Assembly (NCBI GenBank): GCA_003242495.1
Contig: QGUO01000094.1
Coordinates: 1-10,483, forward strand
DNA length: 10,483 nt
Direction of reading: 5' to 3'
From: Pseudomonadota bacterium
GTDB lineage: Bacteria > Pseudomonadota > Gammaproteobacteria > Steroidobacterales > Steroidobacteraceae
Shown: in pieces, positions 1 through 6,940 of the stretch
Position numbering within the stretch: the first letter of the stretch is position 1
How the letters are laid out: every line of letters begins with the position of its first letter
The notes under the pieces: generated by a model
What the model was told of the DNA's origin: nothing
Seen by the model: only the letters and a program-made list of their open reading frames with translations
Databases searched by the model: none
Made by a program: the position numbers and the translations under genes

Positions 1-1432
1 GCCGTTCGTGCAGACGGCTTCCTCGGCCACGCTCCGCTCTGGCGGCGCGGGACGCGGCCTGTCGATCGTGCGTGGCCTGGTGGAGATCATGGGCGGGCGC
101 GTCGGCGTGGCAAGCGAGCTCGGCTCAGGCTCGACTTTCTGGTTCGAGCTGCCGCTCGCGCCTGCCGAGGGCGCGAGCATCAGGCCCGCTCCCGCGCAGT
201 GCGCGACCGCCTCGGCTCGACGGGTATTGGTGGTCGACGACAGCGCGACCAGTCGCCGCGTGCTGGGTCGTCAGCTCGCCGACGCCGGCTACGAGGTGGA
301 ACTCGCCGGCAACGCCGCCGAGGCGATCGTGCAGATGGAACGCGCCATCGAAGCGCACCGTCCGTTCGAGGTGGTGGTGGCCGACTACCAGATGCCGGGC
401 ATGGATGGCGCGTCGCTCGGCGTACGCATCAATGCCGACGAGCGACTTGCCCAGGCGCGTGTGGTCCTGCTCACGTCGCTCGATCGTCAAGGCGACGTTC
501 AGCGCTTTGCATCGCTCGGCTTCGCCGGCTATCTCACCAAGCCGGTGCGCGCGCGCGAGCTGCTCGGCTGCATGGAACGCGTGCTTGCCAGAACGTCGAG
601 CGAGTGGCATCTGCAGACCCAGCCCATGGTGACGCGCGGCACTCTGCTCGGCAGTGAACCCGCGCGCCGCTACCGCGGGCACGTGCTGCTCGTGGAAGAC
701 AATCCCGTCAACCAGAAGGTCGCAGTCCGCTTCCTCGAGCGACTCGGCTGCACCGTGCGTGTCGCCGACAACGGCGCAGAAGGCGTCAAGGCCTACCGCG
801 AACGCAGCTACGATCTGGTGCTCATGGATCTGCAAATGCCGGTGATGGACGGCCTGACGGCGACGCGCGCGATTCGCCGGCTCGAGGCGGGCGGGCGCGC
901 GACGCCCATCGTGGCCCTGACCGCGAACGCCATGACCGGGCAGCTCGAGAACTGCCTGGCGGCAGGCATGGACGGGTTCCTCACCAAGCCGCTGCAGATC
1001 TCCCGGCTGCACGAGGTGCTCGATCGGTACGGCCTGGCGCAGGACCCGCTCGCGCCGGATACGACGCCCCTGGAGGGGCCGGTGCCCGTGGACCTCGGGC
1101 GCTTGAACGGCTTGACCGAGGGCGATGCCGATTTCACCCGGGAGTTGGCCGCGACATTCATCGAGAGTAGCGCGCAGGTGCTGCGCGAGATCGATGCGGC
1201 GCTGGACGCGCTCGATCGCGGCGCACTGAGTCGCGCCGGGCACAAACTCAAAGGCGCGAGCGCCAATGTCTACGCGGAACCATTGCGCGCACTGGCCGAG
1301 GCGCTGGAATCGCAGGCACCGGCCGTGGACCAGCCGCGACTGAAGCAGCTGGTCCAGGACATCCACCGCGAGTTCGCGCGCGCGGCGGCATTCCTGCGCA
1401 CTGTCCCGCGCACGACCGCCCGGGCGGGCTGA
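1..1432 (+). CDS. Hybrid sensor histidine kinase, C-terminal part (HATPase end - REC - REC - HPt), 5' truncated by window
   Basis: The frame is open from the first bases, so the true start, sensor domains and HisKA domain lie outside the window. Residues are numbered from the GTG at 8. Residues 1-50 are the end of a HATPase domain: a G2-like GGAGRGL (12-18), then the typical LVEIMGG and STFWFELPL ending. REC1 is about 71-195 (DD at 77-78, phospho-acceptor D126 in ADYQMPGMDG, K178 in TKP). REC2 is about 224-342 (D274 in MDLQMPVMDG, K327). An HPt domain at about 360-465 has phospho-acceptor H412 in GHKLKGASAN. This is the BarA/ArcB-like phosphorelay order, with an extra receiver. The usual Leu of the GxGLGL box is Arg here (R16). 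It is convergent with the diguanylate cyclase gene, with no gap. Its HPt is the only one in view and could serve neighbouring receivers (inference). Confidence 0.93.
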   Translation, partial: PFVQTASSATLRSGGAGRGLSIVRGLVEIMGGRVGVASELGSGSTFWFELPLAPAEGASIRPAPAQCATASARRVLVVDDSATSRRVLGRQLADAGYEVELAGNAAEAIVQMERAIEAHRPFEVVVADYQMPGMDGASLGVRINADERLAQARVVLLTSLDRQGDVQRFASLGFAGYLTKPVRARELLGCMERVLARTSSEWHLQTQPMVTRGTLLGSEPARRYRGHVLLVEDNPVNQKVAVRFLERLGCTVRVADNGAEGVKAYRERSYDLVLMDLQMPVMDGLTATRAIRRLEAGGRATPIVALTANAMTGQLENCLAAGMDGFLTKPLQISRLHEVLDRYGLAQDPLAPDTTPLEGPVPVDLGRLNGLTEGDADFTRELAATFIESSAQVLREIDAALDALDRGALSRAGHKLKGASANVYAEPLRALAEALESQAPAVDQPRLKQLVQDIHREFARAAAFLRTVPRTTARAG

Positions 1433-2407
1433 CTATTCGTCCAGAGGCAGTACCGTGACACGGTTGCGGCCGGCAGCCTTGGAGGCGTAGACACCCGCGT
1501 CGCACCTGGCCAGCAAGGCATCCATGCTCACGCCATGGGGTACACGTCCCTGCCAGCCGGCGACGCCAAAGCTCGCGGTCACCGGCAAGCCGCCGCTCTC
1601 GAGAACGATGGGCGCAGAATCGATGCGCATGCGCAGGTCCTCGGCCATGCGGGCCGCGCTCGCCAGGTCCGTTTCCGGCAGCACGATCACGAACTCCTCG
1701 CCGCCATAGCGCGCCACCCAGTCACCGCTGCGCATGGCGGCCTGGACGGTGGCGCAGAAAGCCTTCAGCACCTCGTCGCCGACCAGGTGTCCATGAGCAT
1801 CGTTGATGCGTTTGAAGTGATCGACGTCGGCCATGATCACGGCGAGGGCGCGCCCGCTGCGTGCGCAGCGCTCGATCTCCCCGGGCAGACGCTCCATCAG
1901 GTAGCGTCGGTTACAGGCGCCGGTCAGCGCATCCGTGATGGACAGTCGCCGATTCTCCTCGTTGGCAGCGCGCAGGGAGCGTTCCAGGGTGACGATGCGC
2001 TTGCCCGTGCTCAGGCGTGCGATCAGCTCCGGCTCCGCCACGGGTTTGATCAGATAATCGTCCGCGCCCGCCTGCAGTCCGGCGACGACGTGCTCGATGG
2101 CGTCACGCGCCGTGAGCAGGATGATGTAGACGTAGGCCCGATCGCGTGCTGCGCGCAGCGCACGGCACAGGGCGACGCCATCCATCTCCGGCATCTCCCA
2201 GTCGGTGATCATGAGCTGGTAATCGCCGTGCTCGACCTTGGCGAGCGCCTCGCGTCCGTCACCGGCGACCTCGACTTCATAGCCGGCGCGCTTCAACAGG
2301 CGCGCCATGATGAGCCGCTGGGTCGGCTCGTCGTCAACGAGCAGAATCCGCCAGGTCGCAGGCTGCTCGAGCGACGTTCGCGCTTGCGGGACGGCGAGCA
2401 GGCTCAT
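1433..2407 (-). CDS. Receiver-GGDEF diguanylate cyclase response regulator
   Basis: A 324-residue protein predicted to make cyclic di-GMP from two GTP in the cytoplasm under phosphorylation control, the domain order of PleD- or WspR-like regulators. An N-terminal REC at about 19-135 has DD25-26, phospho-acceptor D69 in MITDWEMPEMDG and K121. A short helical linker (about 138-157) leads to GGDEF at about 158-322. The catalytic motif is GGEEF (235-239), and D194 in ADVDHFKRIND is the expected metal ligand. The product-inhibition I-site RxxD (R226-S-G-D229) sits five residues before GGEEF, so feedback inhibition is expected. It is the last gene of the minus-strand run, 75 nt after the EAL gene. 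The ATG start has no clear Shine-Dalgarno of its own. The TAG stop abuts the convergent hybrid-kinase stop. Confidence 0.95.
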   Translation of the reverse strand: MSLLAVPQARTSLEQPATWRILLVDDEPTQRLIMARLLKRAGYEVEVAGDGREALAKVEHGDYQLMITDWEMPEMDGVALCRALRAARDRAYVYIILLTARDAIEHVVAGLQAGADDYLIKPVAEPELIARLSTGKRIVTLERSLRAANEENRRLSITDALTGACNRRYLMERLPGEIERCARSGRALAVIMADVDHFKRINDAHGHLVGDEVLKAFCATVQAAMRSGDWVARYGGEEFVIVLPETDLASAARMAEDLRMRIDSAPIVLESGGLPVTASFGVAGWQGRVPHGVSMDALLARCDAGVYASKAAGRNRVTVLPLDE

Positions 2408-2436
2408 GCCATGCGCACCGTGTCCGTGGACGGCCA

Positions 2437-2480
2437 GGCAACCAGGAACATGCCCTTGCAGAGCCCGACGCCTGGTCGCC
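2437..2480 (-). promoter_or_regulatory. Intercistronic RNA hairpin between EAL and GGDEF genes
   Basis: The minus-strand transcript has arms GGCGACCAGG and CCTGGTTGCC, which pair over 10 bp with one G-U wobble around a 24-nt loop. The wobble pairs only in the minus-strand RNA; on the plus strand the same position is an A-C mismatch. The stem starts 2 nt after the EAL stop and ends 29 nt before the GGDEF ATG. No T-run follows, so it is not a standard intrinsic terminator. It may protect a processed 3' end or set relative expression of the two enzymes (inference). Confidence 0.4.
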
Positions 2481-2482
2481 GT

Positions 2483-3772
2483 TCAGGTTGAATCCACGCC
2501 ACGCTTGCGGGACCGAGCCTGACTGGCCGGAGACGAGGCGCTCGGCGGCAGGACGGTCGGGGCCTGGGCGGCGCACCTCTGCGCGGGTGCCGCGGCTTGC
2601 ACGGATTGCACGGCGTTCCATTCCCGGACGCGCTCGGCGAGCGGCTCGCCATCCATGGGCCGCCCGATGAAGTATCCCTGCGCGCGGTCGCAGCCGGCCT
2701 GATCGAGGAAGTCGAGGACTTCCTGCGCCTCCACCCCCTCGGCGCATGCGGTCAGCCGCAGCTTGTGGGCGAGCAGGATCATGGTCTCCACCATGGTGCG
2801 TGCATCCTCGTGGGCGAAAATGTCGCGCACGAACGAGGTGTCGATCTTCAACTCGGAGAACGGCATGAGATAGAGCTGCTTGAGCGACGAGTAGCCGGTG
2901 CCGAAATCGTCGATCGACAGCCCGAAGTTCTTCACCCGCATGCGCGTGAGCACATCCATGGTCGTGCCGGGATCGAACATCGCGGCGCTCTCGGTGACCT
3001 CGAAGATCACGCGCCGCGCGTCGGCCCCGACCTGCGCGGCCATGCGCGCCACCTGGTCGGGGAACGTCAAGTCGTTGAGCAGCTGCGGTGAAAGATTGAT
3101 CGCCACCGACAGCTCGAGGCCGGCCATGTCCCACTCACGGCACTGCGCCAGCGCGGTCTCCAGGACGTATTCCGTAAGGCGACGAATCAGACCGTTTTTC
3201 TCCGCCAGCGGAATGAAGCGCGACGGCGAGATTCGTCCGAGCGCTGCATGATCCCAGCGAGCGAGCGCTTCGACGCCTTCAATGATCCAGCGACCCGGCG
3301 CAATGCGGGTCGCCTTGGGCTGATAGTGCACGAAGATCTCGCGCCGATCGAGCGCCCCCGCCAGCTGTTCCGCGGTGATCGGCGTATCCGCGCGCAGCGA
3401 CTGGCGCAGCATCGCTTCCAGGTCCGCGAGCAGAATGGGCTTCTGCAGCGCGCCCAGCATGGCAAGTCCCTGTGCGCGACCTATCTGCTGCGCCGTGGCG
3501 AGCACACGCTGGTCCATGCCGCTCGCGACCAGCACCTGCGCCTTGCTGCCACGTTCGCCCAAATACCGCAGCAGCTCGATGCCATCGGCACCGGGCATCT
3601 GCAGATCGAGCACCACCACGGTGGGCTTGAACTCCTCCACGGCACGACGGAACGCATCCGGCTCGGTCACCGCGCACGCCTCGAAGCCGAGGCTGCGCGC
3701 CGCCTCGTAGACGAACTCGCAGAGATCCGGCTGATCGTCGATGACCAGCAGCTTGTTGGCCGATTCAAGCAA
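2483..3772 (-). CDS. Receiver-EAL cyclic-di-GMP phosphodiesterase response regulator
   Basis: A 429-residue cytoplasmic protein predicted to hydrolyse cyclic di-GMP to pGpG, with the same domain order as the RocR family. REC is at about 6-125 (DD12-13, phospho-acceptor D56 in VLDLQMPGADG, K111). EAL is at about 133-385 and its catalytic set looks intact: E168-A-L in GVEALARW, N226 in INLSPQ, E258 in FEVTES, D288-D289 with loop 6 DDFGTGYSS, K309 in LKID, E345/E348 in AEGVEAQ, and Q365 in AQGYFIGRP. Residues 386-429 are an Ala/Pro/Ser-rich tail ending in a basic patch, probably disordered and unlike the compact EAL end. The start is a TTG overlapping the upstream kinase gene by 8 nt, supported by a GGGAG ribosome-binding site 7 nt upstream; no ATG or GTG precedes the REC domain. 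Translational coupling to the hybrid kinase is likely. Confidence 0.94.
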   Translation of the reverse strand: MLESANKLLVIDDQPDLCEFVYEAARSLGFEACAVTEPDAFRRAVEEFKPTVVVLDLQMPGADGIELLRYLGERGSKAQVLVASGMDQRVLATAQQIGRAQGLAMLGALQKPILLADLEAMLRQSLRADTPITAEQLAGALDRREIFVHYQPKATRIAPGRWIIEGVEALARWDHAALGRISPSRFIPLAEKNGLIRRLTEYVLETALAQCREWDMAGLELSVAINLSPQLLNDLTFPDQVARMAAQVGADARRVIFEVTESAAMFDPGTTMDVLTRMRVKNFGLSIDDFGTGYSSLKQLYLMPFSELKIDTSFVRDIFAHEDARTMVETMILLAHKLRLTACAEGVEAQEVLDFLDQAGCDRAQGYFIGRPMDGEPLAERVREWNAVQSVQAAAPAQRCAAQAPTVLPPSASSPASQARSRKRGVDST

Positions 3773-6158
3773 CCCGGATCTCCCGGTCGAGGACGTTGCG
3801 AACCCGCGTGGCGAGCTCTTCGCTGCGATAGGGCTTGAAGATCACGTCCGACGGCGACACGCCCGTGGCGCTGCCCAGGATGCTGGTATCGGCGTAACCG
3901 GTGGTATAGAGGACATCTATCTTGGGACGCAGCTCCCGGGCGCGGCGTGCAAGCGCCGGCCCGAGCATGCCGCCCGGCATCATGATGTCGGTGAACAACA
4001 AATCGATCGGCTCGGGGCCGCGCAGGATGCGCAGCGCCGCGTCCGCGTTCGAGGCCGGCAGCGCCCGGTAGCCGAGCTGGCTCAGGGTGGTCACGACCGT
4101 CTCGCGCAGGTCGGCATCGTCCTCCACCACCAGGATGGTCTCGGTGCCGCGCGGAGCGACCTGCGTGGCAATGGTGTCGTCGCGATCACTGTGGGCGGCG
4201 AGACAACGCGGCAGCAGGATCTGCACCGTCGTGCCGCGCCCGAGCTCGCTTTCGATGGTGGCCAGTCCGCCGGACTGCTCGGCGAAGCCATGTACCATGG
4301 CCAGCCCGAGGCCGCTGCCCTTACCGGACTCCTTGGTGGTGAAGAACGGCTCGAAAACACGCTCGATGATCTCCGGATCGATGCCGTTGCCGGTGTCGGA
4401 GACGCTGATGGAGACGTAATCGCCGGGCTCGAGCTCGGGATGGTCACCGCAGAATGCCTCGTCCACGGTCACGTTCTTGGTGCAGACCGTGAGCCGCCCG
4501 CCTTGCGGCATGGCGTCGCGTGCGTTGATGGCGAGGTTCAGGATGGCATTTTCGAGCTGACCGGCATCGACGCGCGTGTACCAAAGCTCGTGTGCCTGCA
4601 CCATGTGCACCTCGATGGAATCGCCGAGCGTGCGCTGCATGAGGTCTGCAAGCCCGACGAGCTGGCGATTCAGGTCGATCACCGTCGGATCGAGAATCTG
4701 CCGCCGCGCGAACGTGAGCAATTGGCGCGTGAGGTCCGCGCCGCGCACGGCGGCGCGCATGGCCGTGTGCACCTTGCGTGAAAGATTGGGCGTCTCGGCG
4801 AGGCTGCGCTCGAGCAATTGCAGGTTGCCGAGGATCACCCCCAGCAGGTTGTTGAAGTCATGGGCAATGCCGCCGGTGAGCTGACCGATGGCTTCCATTT
4901 TCTGCGCCTGCATCAGGCGTGCCTCGAGACGCTTCGACTCGGTCAGGTCGTAGACGATGCAGAAGAAGCCGCGCACCTCTCCGGATGGAGTGATCTCGGG
5001 AACGAAGTGGCTCTGCCAGTCACGCGCCTTGCCGTTGCGCACGCCGGACTGGGTCATGATGGACGACTGGCCGTTCAGCGCCGCGTCGATGTATTGCTGC
5101 GAGGCTTCGAACAACTCCGGCGTCATCAGCTCGCGCAGGTGCTTGCCGATGTACTCCTCACGCCGGCAGCCGGTCCACTCCACGACGGCCTTGTTGGCAT
5201 AGGTGACGATCAGGTCGGTGTTGGCATACGTCACCATGGTCGGCATGGCGTCGAGCGTGAGCTCGTAGAAATCGCGCGTTTCGCGCACCTGGCGCTCGGC
5301 CATCACGCGGTCGGTCACGTCCTGCACCGTGCCGTGCAGGCGCACGCTCTTGCCCGCGCGCCGCTCGGCATTGATGATCACGCGCACCGACAGACGCCGC
5401 CCCTGGGCGTTGATCATGCGCAGCTCCAGGTCGGCGGAACGGCCGATATCGATGGCCGCGCGCACCGCCTCCGTCAGTTGTGGCAGATCGCGCGGATCGA
5501 TGAGCTGCGCCAGGGCATGTGGATCGAGTCGCGTCGTGAACGGCAACTCACAAATGGCGAACAACGCCTCGGTCCAGTGCATCTTCTGCGTCTGGATGTT
5601 GTACTCCCAGCCGCCGATGCGCGCCGTGGTCTGCATGTCGCGCAACAGGTTGTCGAGACGCACCCGCTCGCTCACGTCGCGGAAGGTGAGCACCGTGCCA
5701 ACCGAAGTGCCTTCCTCCGTGACCGGCACGACCTTGTACTCGACCGGGCGGTACTGCCCATCCTTGCGACGCAGGAGCGCACCCACCCCCCGCAGCACGT
5801 CGGTCGTGTAACGGACCTTGCGAATGGGGTCGGTGCGCTCGGTCTCGTGGGTATTGATGAGCGCCCGGTAATCGAGACCGACGATCTCCTCGGGCTCGTA
5901 GCCGAGCAGCTTGGCGGCCGCCGGATTGGCATAGCGCACCCGGCCGGCGTGGTCGAGCTCGAGCACGCCCTCGCCCGAGGCCTCCATGATGGCGACGTTG
6001 CGGCGGTTGGCCGCAGCCAGCTCCTCGAGGTCGCGCCTCAGCCGATTGCGCTCCGCCGCCAGGGTGCGCAACGCATAGAGTCCCCCCAGCGCCAGCAGCG
6101 CGCAAGCCGCCAAGGCCGCCAGGGCGGACGGCTCGAGGACCCCATTCATTGCATTCAT
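3765..6158 (-). CDS. Membrane-anchored PAS-PAS-PAS hybrid sensor histidine kinase with C-terminal receiver
   Basis: A 797-residue protein. One hydrophobic segment at about 11-30, followed by Arg-rich residues (31-42), suggests an inner-membrane anchor with almost no periplasmic part, so sensing is probably cytoplasmic. Three PAS-like regions follow at about 54-165, 172-287 and 295-408; the second has the GGWEYN start of PAS_3-type folds. HisKA is at about 420-487 with phospho-acceptor H433 in GGIAHDFNNLLG. HATPase is at about 530-652: N-box NAILNLAINARDAM, DTGNGI (588-593), FEPFFTTK, and GKGSGLGLA (612-620). A terminal REC at about 674-790 has D679/D680 or D681 as the acidic pair region, phospho-acceptor D724 in FTDIMMPGG, and K775. 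The ATG at 6158 has AGGA 6 nt upstream. It lies 30 nt after the NarL-type regulator gene and overlaps the EAL gene by 8 nt. It lacks an HPt, so onward transfer would need a separate HPt or direct regulator contact. Ligand unknown. Confidence 0.95.
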   Translation of the reverse strand: MNAMNGVLEPSALAALAACALLALGGLYALRTLAAERNRLRRDLEELAAANRRNVAIMEASGEGVLELDHAGRVRYANPAAAKLLGYEPEEIVGLDYRALINTHETERTDPIRKVRYTTDVLRGVGALLRRKDGQYRPVEYKVVPVTEEGTSVGTVLTFRDVSERVRLDNLLRDMQTTARIGGWEYNIQTQKMHWTEALFAICELPFTTRLDPHALAQLIDPRDLPQLTEAVRAAIDIGRSADLELRMINAQGRRLSVRVIINAERRAGKSVRLHGTVQDVTDRVMAERQVRETRDFYELTLDAMPTMVTYANTDLIVTYANKAVVEWTGCRREEYIGKHLRELMTPELFEASQQYIDAALNGQSSIMTQSGVRNGKARDWQSHFVPEITPSGEVRGFFCIVYDLTESKRLEARLMQAQKMEAIGQLTGGIAHDFNNLLGVILGNLQLLERSLAETPNLSRKVHTAMRAAVRGADLTRQLLTFARRQILDPTVIDLNRQLVGLADLMQRTLGDSIEVHMVQAHELWYTRVDAGQLENAILNLAINARDAMPQGGRLTVCTKNVTVDEAFCGDHPELEPGDYVSISVSDTGNGIDPEIIERVFEPFFTTKESGKGSGLGLAMVHGFAEQSGGLATIESELGRGTTVQILLPRCLAAHSDRDDTIATQVAPRGTETILVVEDDADLRETVVTTLSQLGYRALPASNADAALRILRGPEPIDLLFTDIMMPGGMLGPALARRARELRPKIDVLYTTGYADTSILGSATGVSPSDVIFKPYRSEELATRVRNVLDREIRVA
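3780..3784 (-). promoter_or_regulatory. Ribosome-binding site for the TTG-started EAL gene
   Basis: The minus strand reads GGGAG, then 7 nt, then TTG at 3772. The site lies inside the last codons of the hybrid kinase gene. It is the main evidence for using TTG, because the frame offers no ATG or GTG nearby. Confidence 0.55.
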
Positions 6159-6167
6159 GGCGCGTCC

Positions 6168-6191
6168 TGAGGGCGCTTCGCCGGACCCTCA
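6168..6191 (-). promoter_or_regulatory. Inverted repeat spanning regulator stop codon and kinase ribosome-binding site
   Basis: On the minus strand the TGA stop begins the arm TGAGGG, pairing with CCCTCA after a 12-nt loop. The second arm runs directly into the AGGA ribosome-binding site of the hybrid kinase. A competing small stem, GGCG-aag-CGCC, lies inside. No T-run follows, so a role in translational coupling is more likely than termination (inference). The stem is short. Confidence 0.3.
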
Positions 6192-6911
6192 GCCTTTTTG
6201 TCCAGGTTCGCGCCCAGCGTACCAGTTCACGGCATATTGCATCAGCTGGGCGGAGGTGCGCAGCGAAAGCTTGCGCTTGATGCGCTGACGATGCGATTCG
6301 ACCGTTTTCACGCTCAGGTTGAGCGCCTCGGCCGTCTGGCGCGTGGACAGACCCTTGCCGATCATGTGCAGGACCTGCAGCTCCCGGTTCGTCAGGTTGT
6401 CGATCGGATTGGCGGAGATATAGGCGCCGCCGGAAGCGAACTTCTCGATCATGCTGTTGCCGACGGCCTCGCTCACGTAGATGCCGCCGTCGAGCACCCG
6501 GCGCAGGGCCACCAGGAACTGGTCCGAGGCTGCCTGCTTCATGATATAGCCGTTGGCGCCCGCCGAAAGCATGCGCTCGGCGTAAATCGCCTCGTCGTGC
6601 ATCGACAGCACCAGCAGCGGCAGCGAGGCATAGTGCGCCCGCGCGTCCTTCACCAACTCGAGGCCGTCGCCCTGCTTGAGCGAGACGTCCACGATGACCG
6701 CGTCGGGCTCGAGCTCGCGAATCAGCGATTTCGCCTCGCGCGCCGTCTCCGCCTCACCGCACACCTCGAGGTCGGGCTCCGCCTCGATCAGCCGGCGCAG
6801 ACCCTGCCGCACGATCGGGTGATCGTCCACGATCAGCACGCGGCGCTTGCGGTCCTTGAACGGACCGGGCGGCCGATGCACGCCCTTGAACAATGAAGAT
6901 CCCATGGTCAT
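6189..6911 (-). CDS. NarL/FixJ-family response regulator 1 (REC - LuxR-type HTH)
   Basis: A DNA-binding response regulator, 240 residues from this ATG. Numbering from the alternative GTG at 6944: REC is about 34-152 (DD40-41, phospho-acceptor D86 in VIVDVSLKQGDG, K136 in GYIMKQ). A LuxR/GerE-type HTH is at about 183-243 (LTNREL, then a recognition helix around LSVKTVESHRQRIKRKL). There are two possible starts. The GTG at 6944 overlaps the upstream kinase stop by 4 nt (GTGA) but has a weak ribosome-binding site. The ATG at 6911 has a strong AAGGGG 9 nt upstream, and I prefer it. The dispensable leader before REC would be 11 residues shorter. The partner is most likely the kinase encoded immediately upstream; HisKA_3 kinases normally pair with NarL-type regulators. 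Its targets are not visible. Confidence 0.94.
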   Translation of the reverse strand: MTMGSSLFKGVHRPPGPFKDRKRRVLIVDDHPIVRQGLRRLIEAEPDLEVCGEAETAREAKSLIRELEPDAVIVDVSLKQGDGLELVKDARAHYASLPLLVLSMHDEAIYAERMLSAGANGYIMKQAASDQFLVALRRVLDGGIYVSEAVGNSMIEKFASGGAYISANPIDNLTNRELQVLHMIGKGLSTRQTAEALNLSVKTVESHRQRIKRKLSLRTSAQLMQYAVNWYAGREPGQKG

Positions 6912-6940
6912 GACGTAATTCCCCTTTGACACCTGCGCCG

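Noticed and set aside
125..1366. Minus-strand open frame of 413 codons opposite the receiver-receiver-HPt region
   Set aside because: No recognisable family. The plus-strand phospho-acceptor motifs are decisive.
1535..2491. Plus-strand open frame of 318 codons opposite the diguanylate cyclase
   Set aside because: Composition of a shadow frame, while the GGEEF and RxxD motifs lie on the minus strand.
2334..3134. Second minus-strand frame of 266 codons overlapping the EAL and GGDEF genes
   Set aside because: Arg/Ala/Gly-rich out-of-frame product with no motifs, overlapping the ends of two clear genes.
4818..6170. Plus-strand open frame of 450 codons opposite the hybrid kinase
   Set aside because: His/Arg/Leu/Gly-rich with no domain signature. 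The minus strand has complete PAS, HisKA and ATPase motifs over the same bases.
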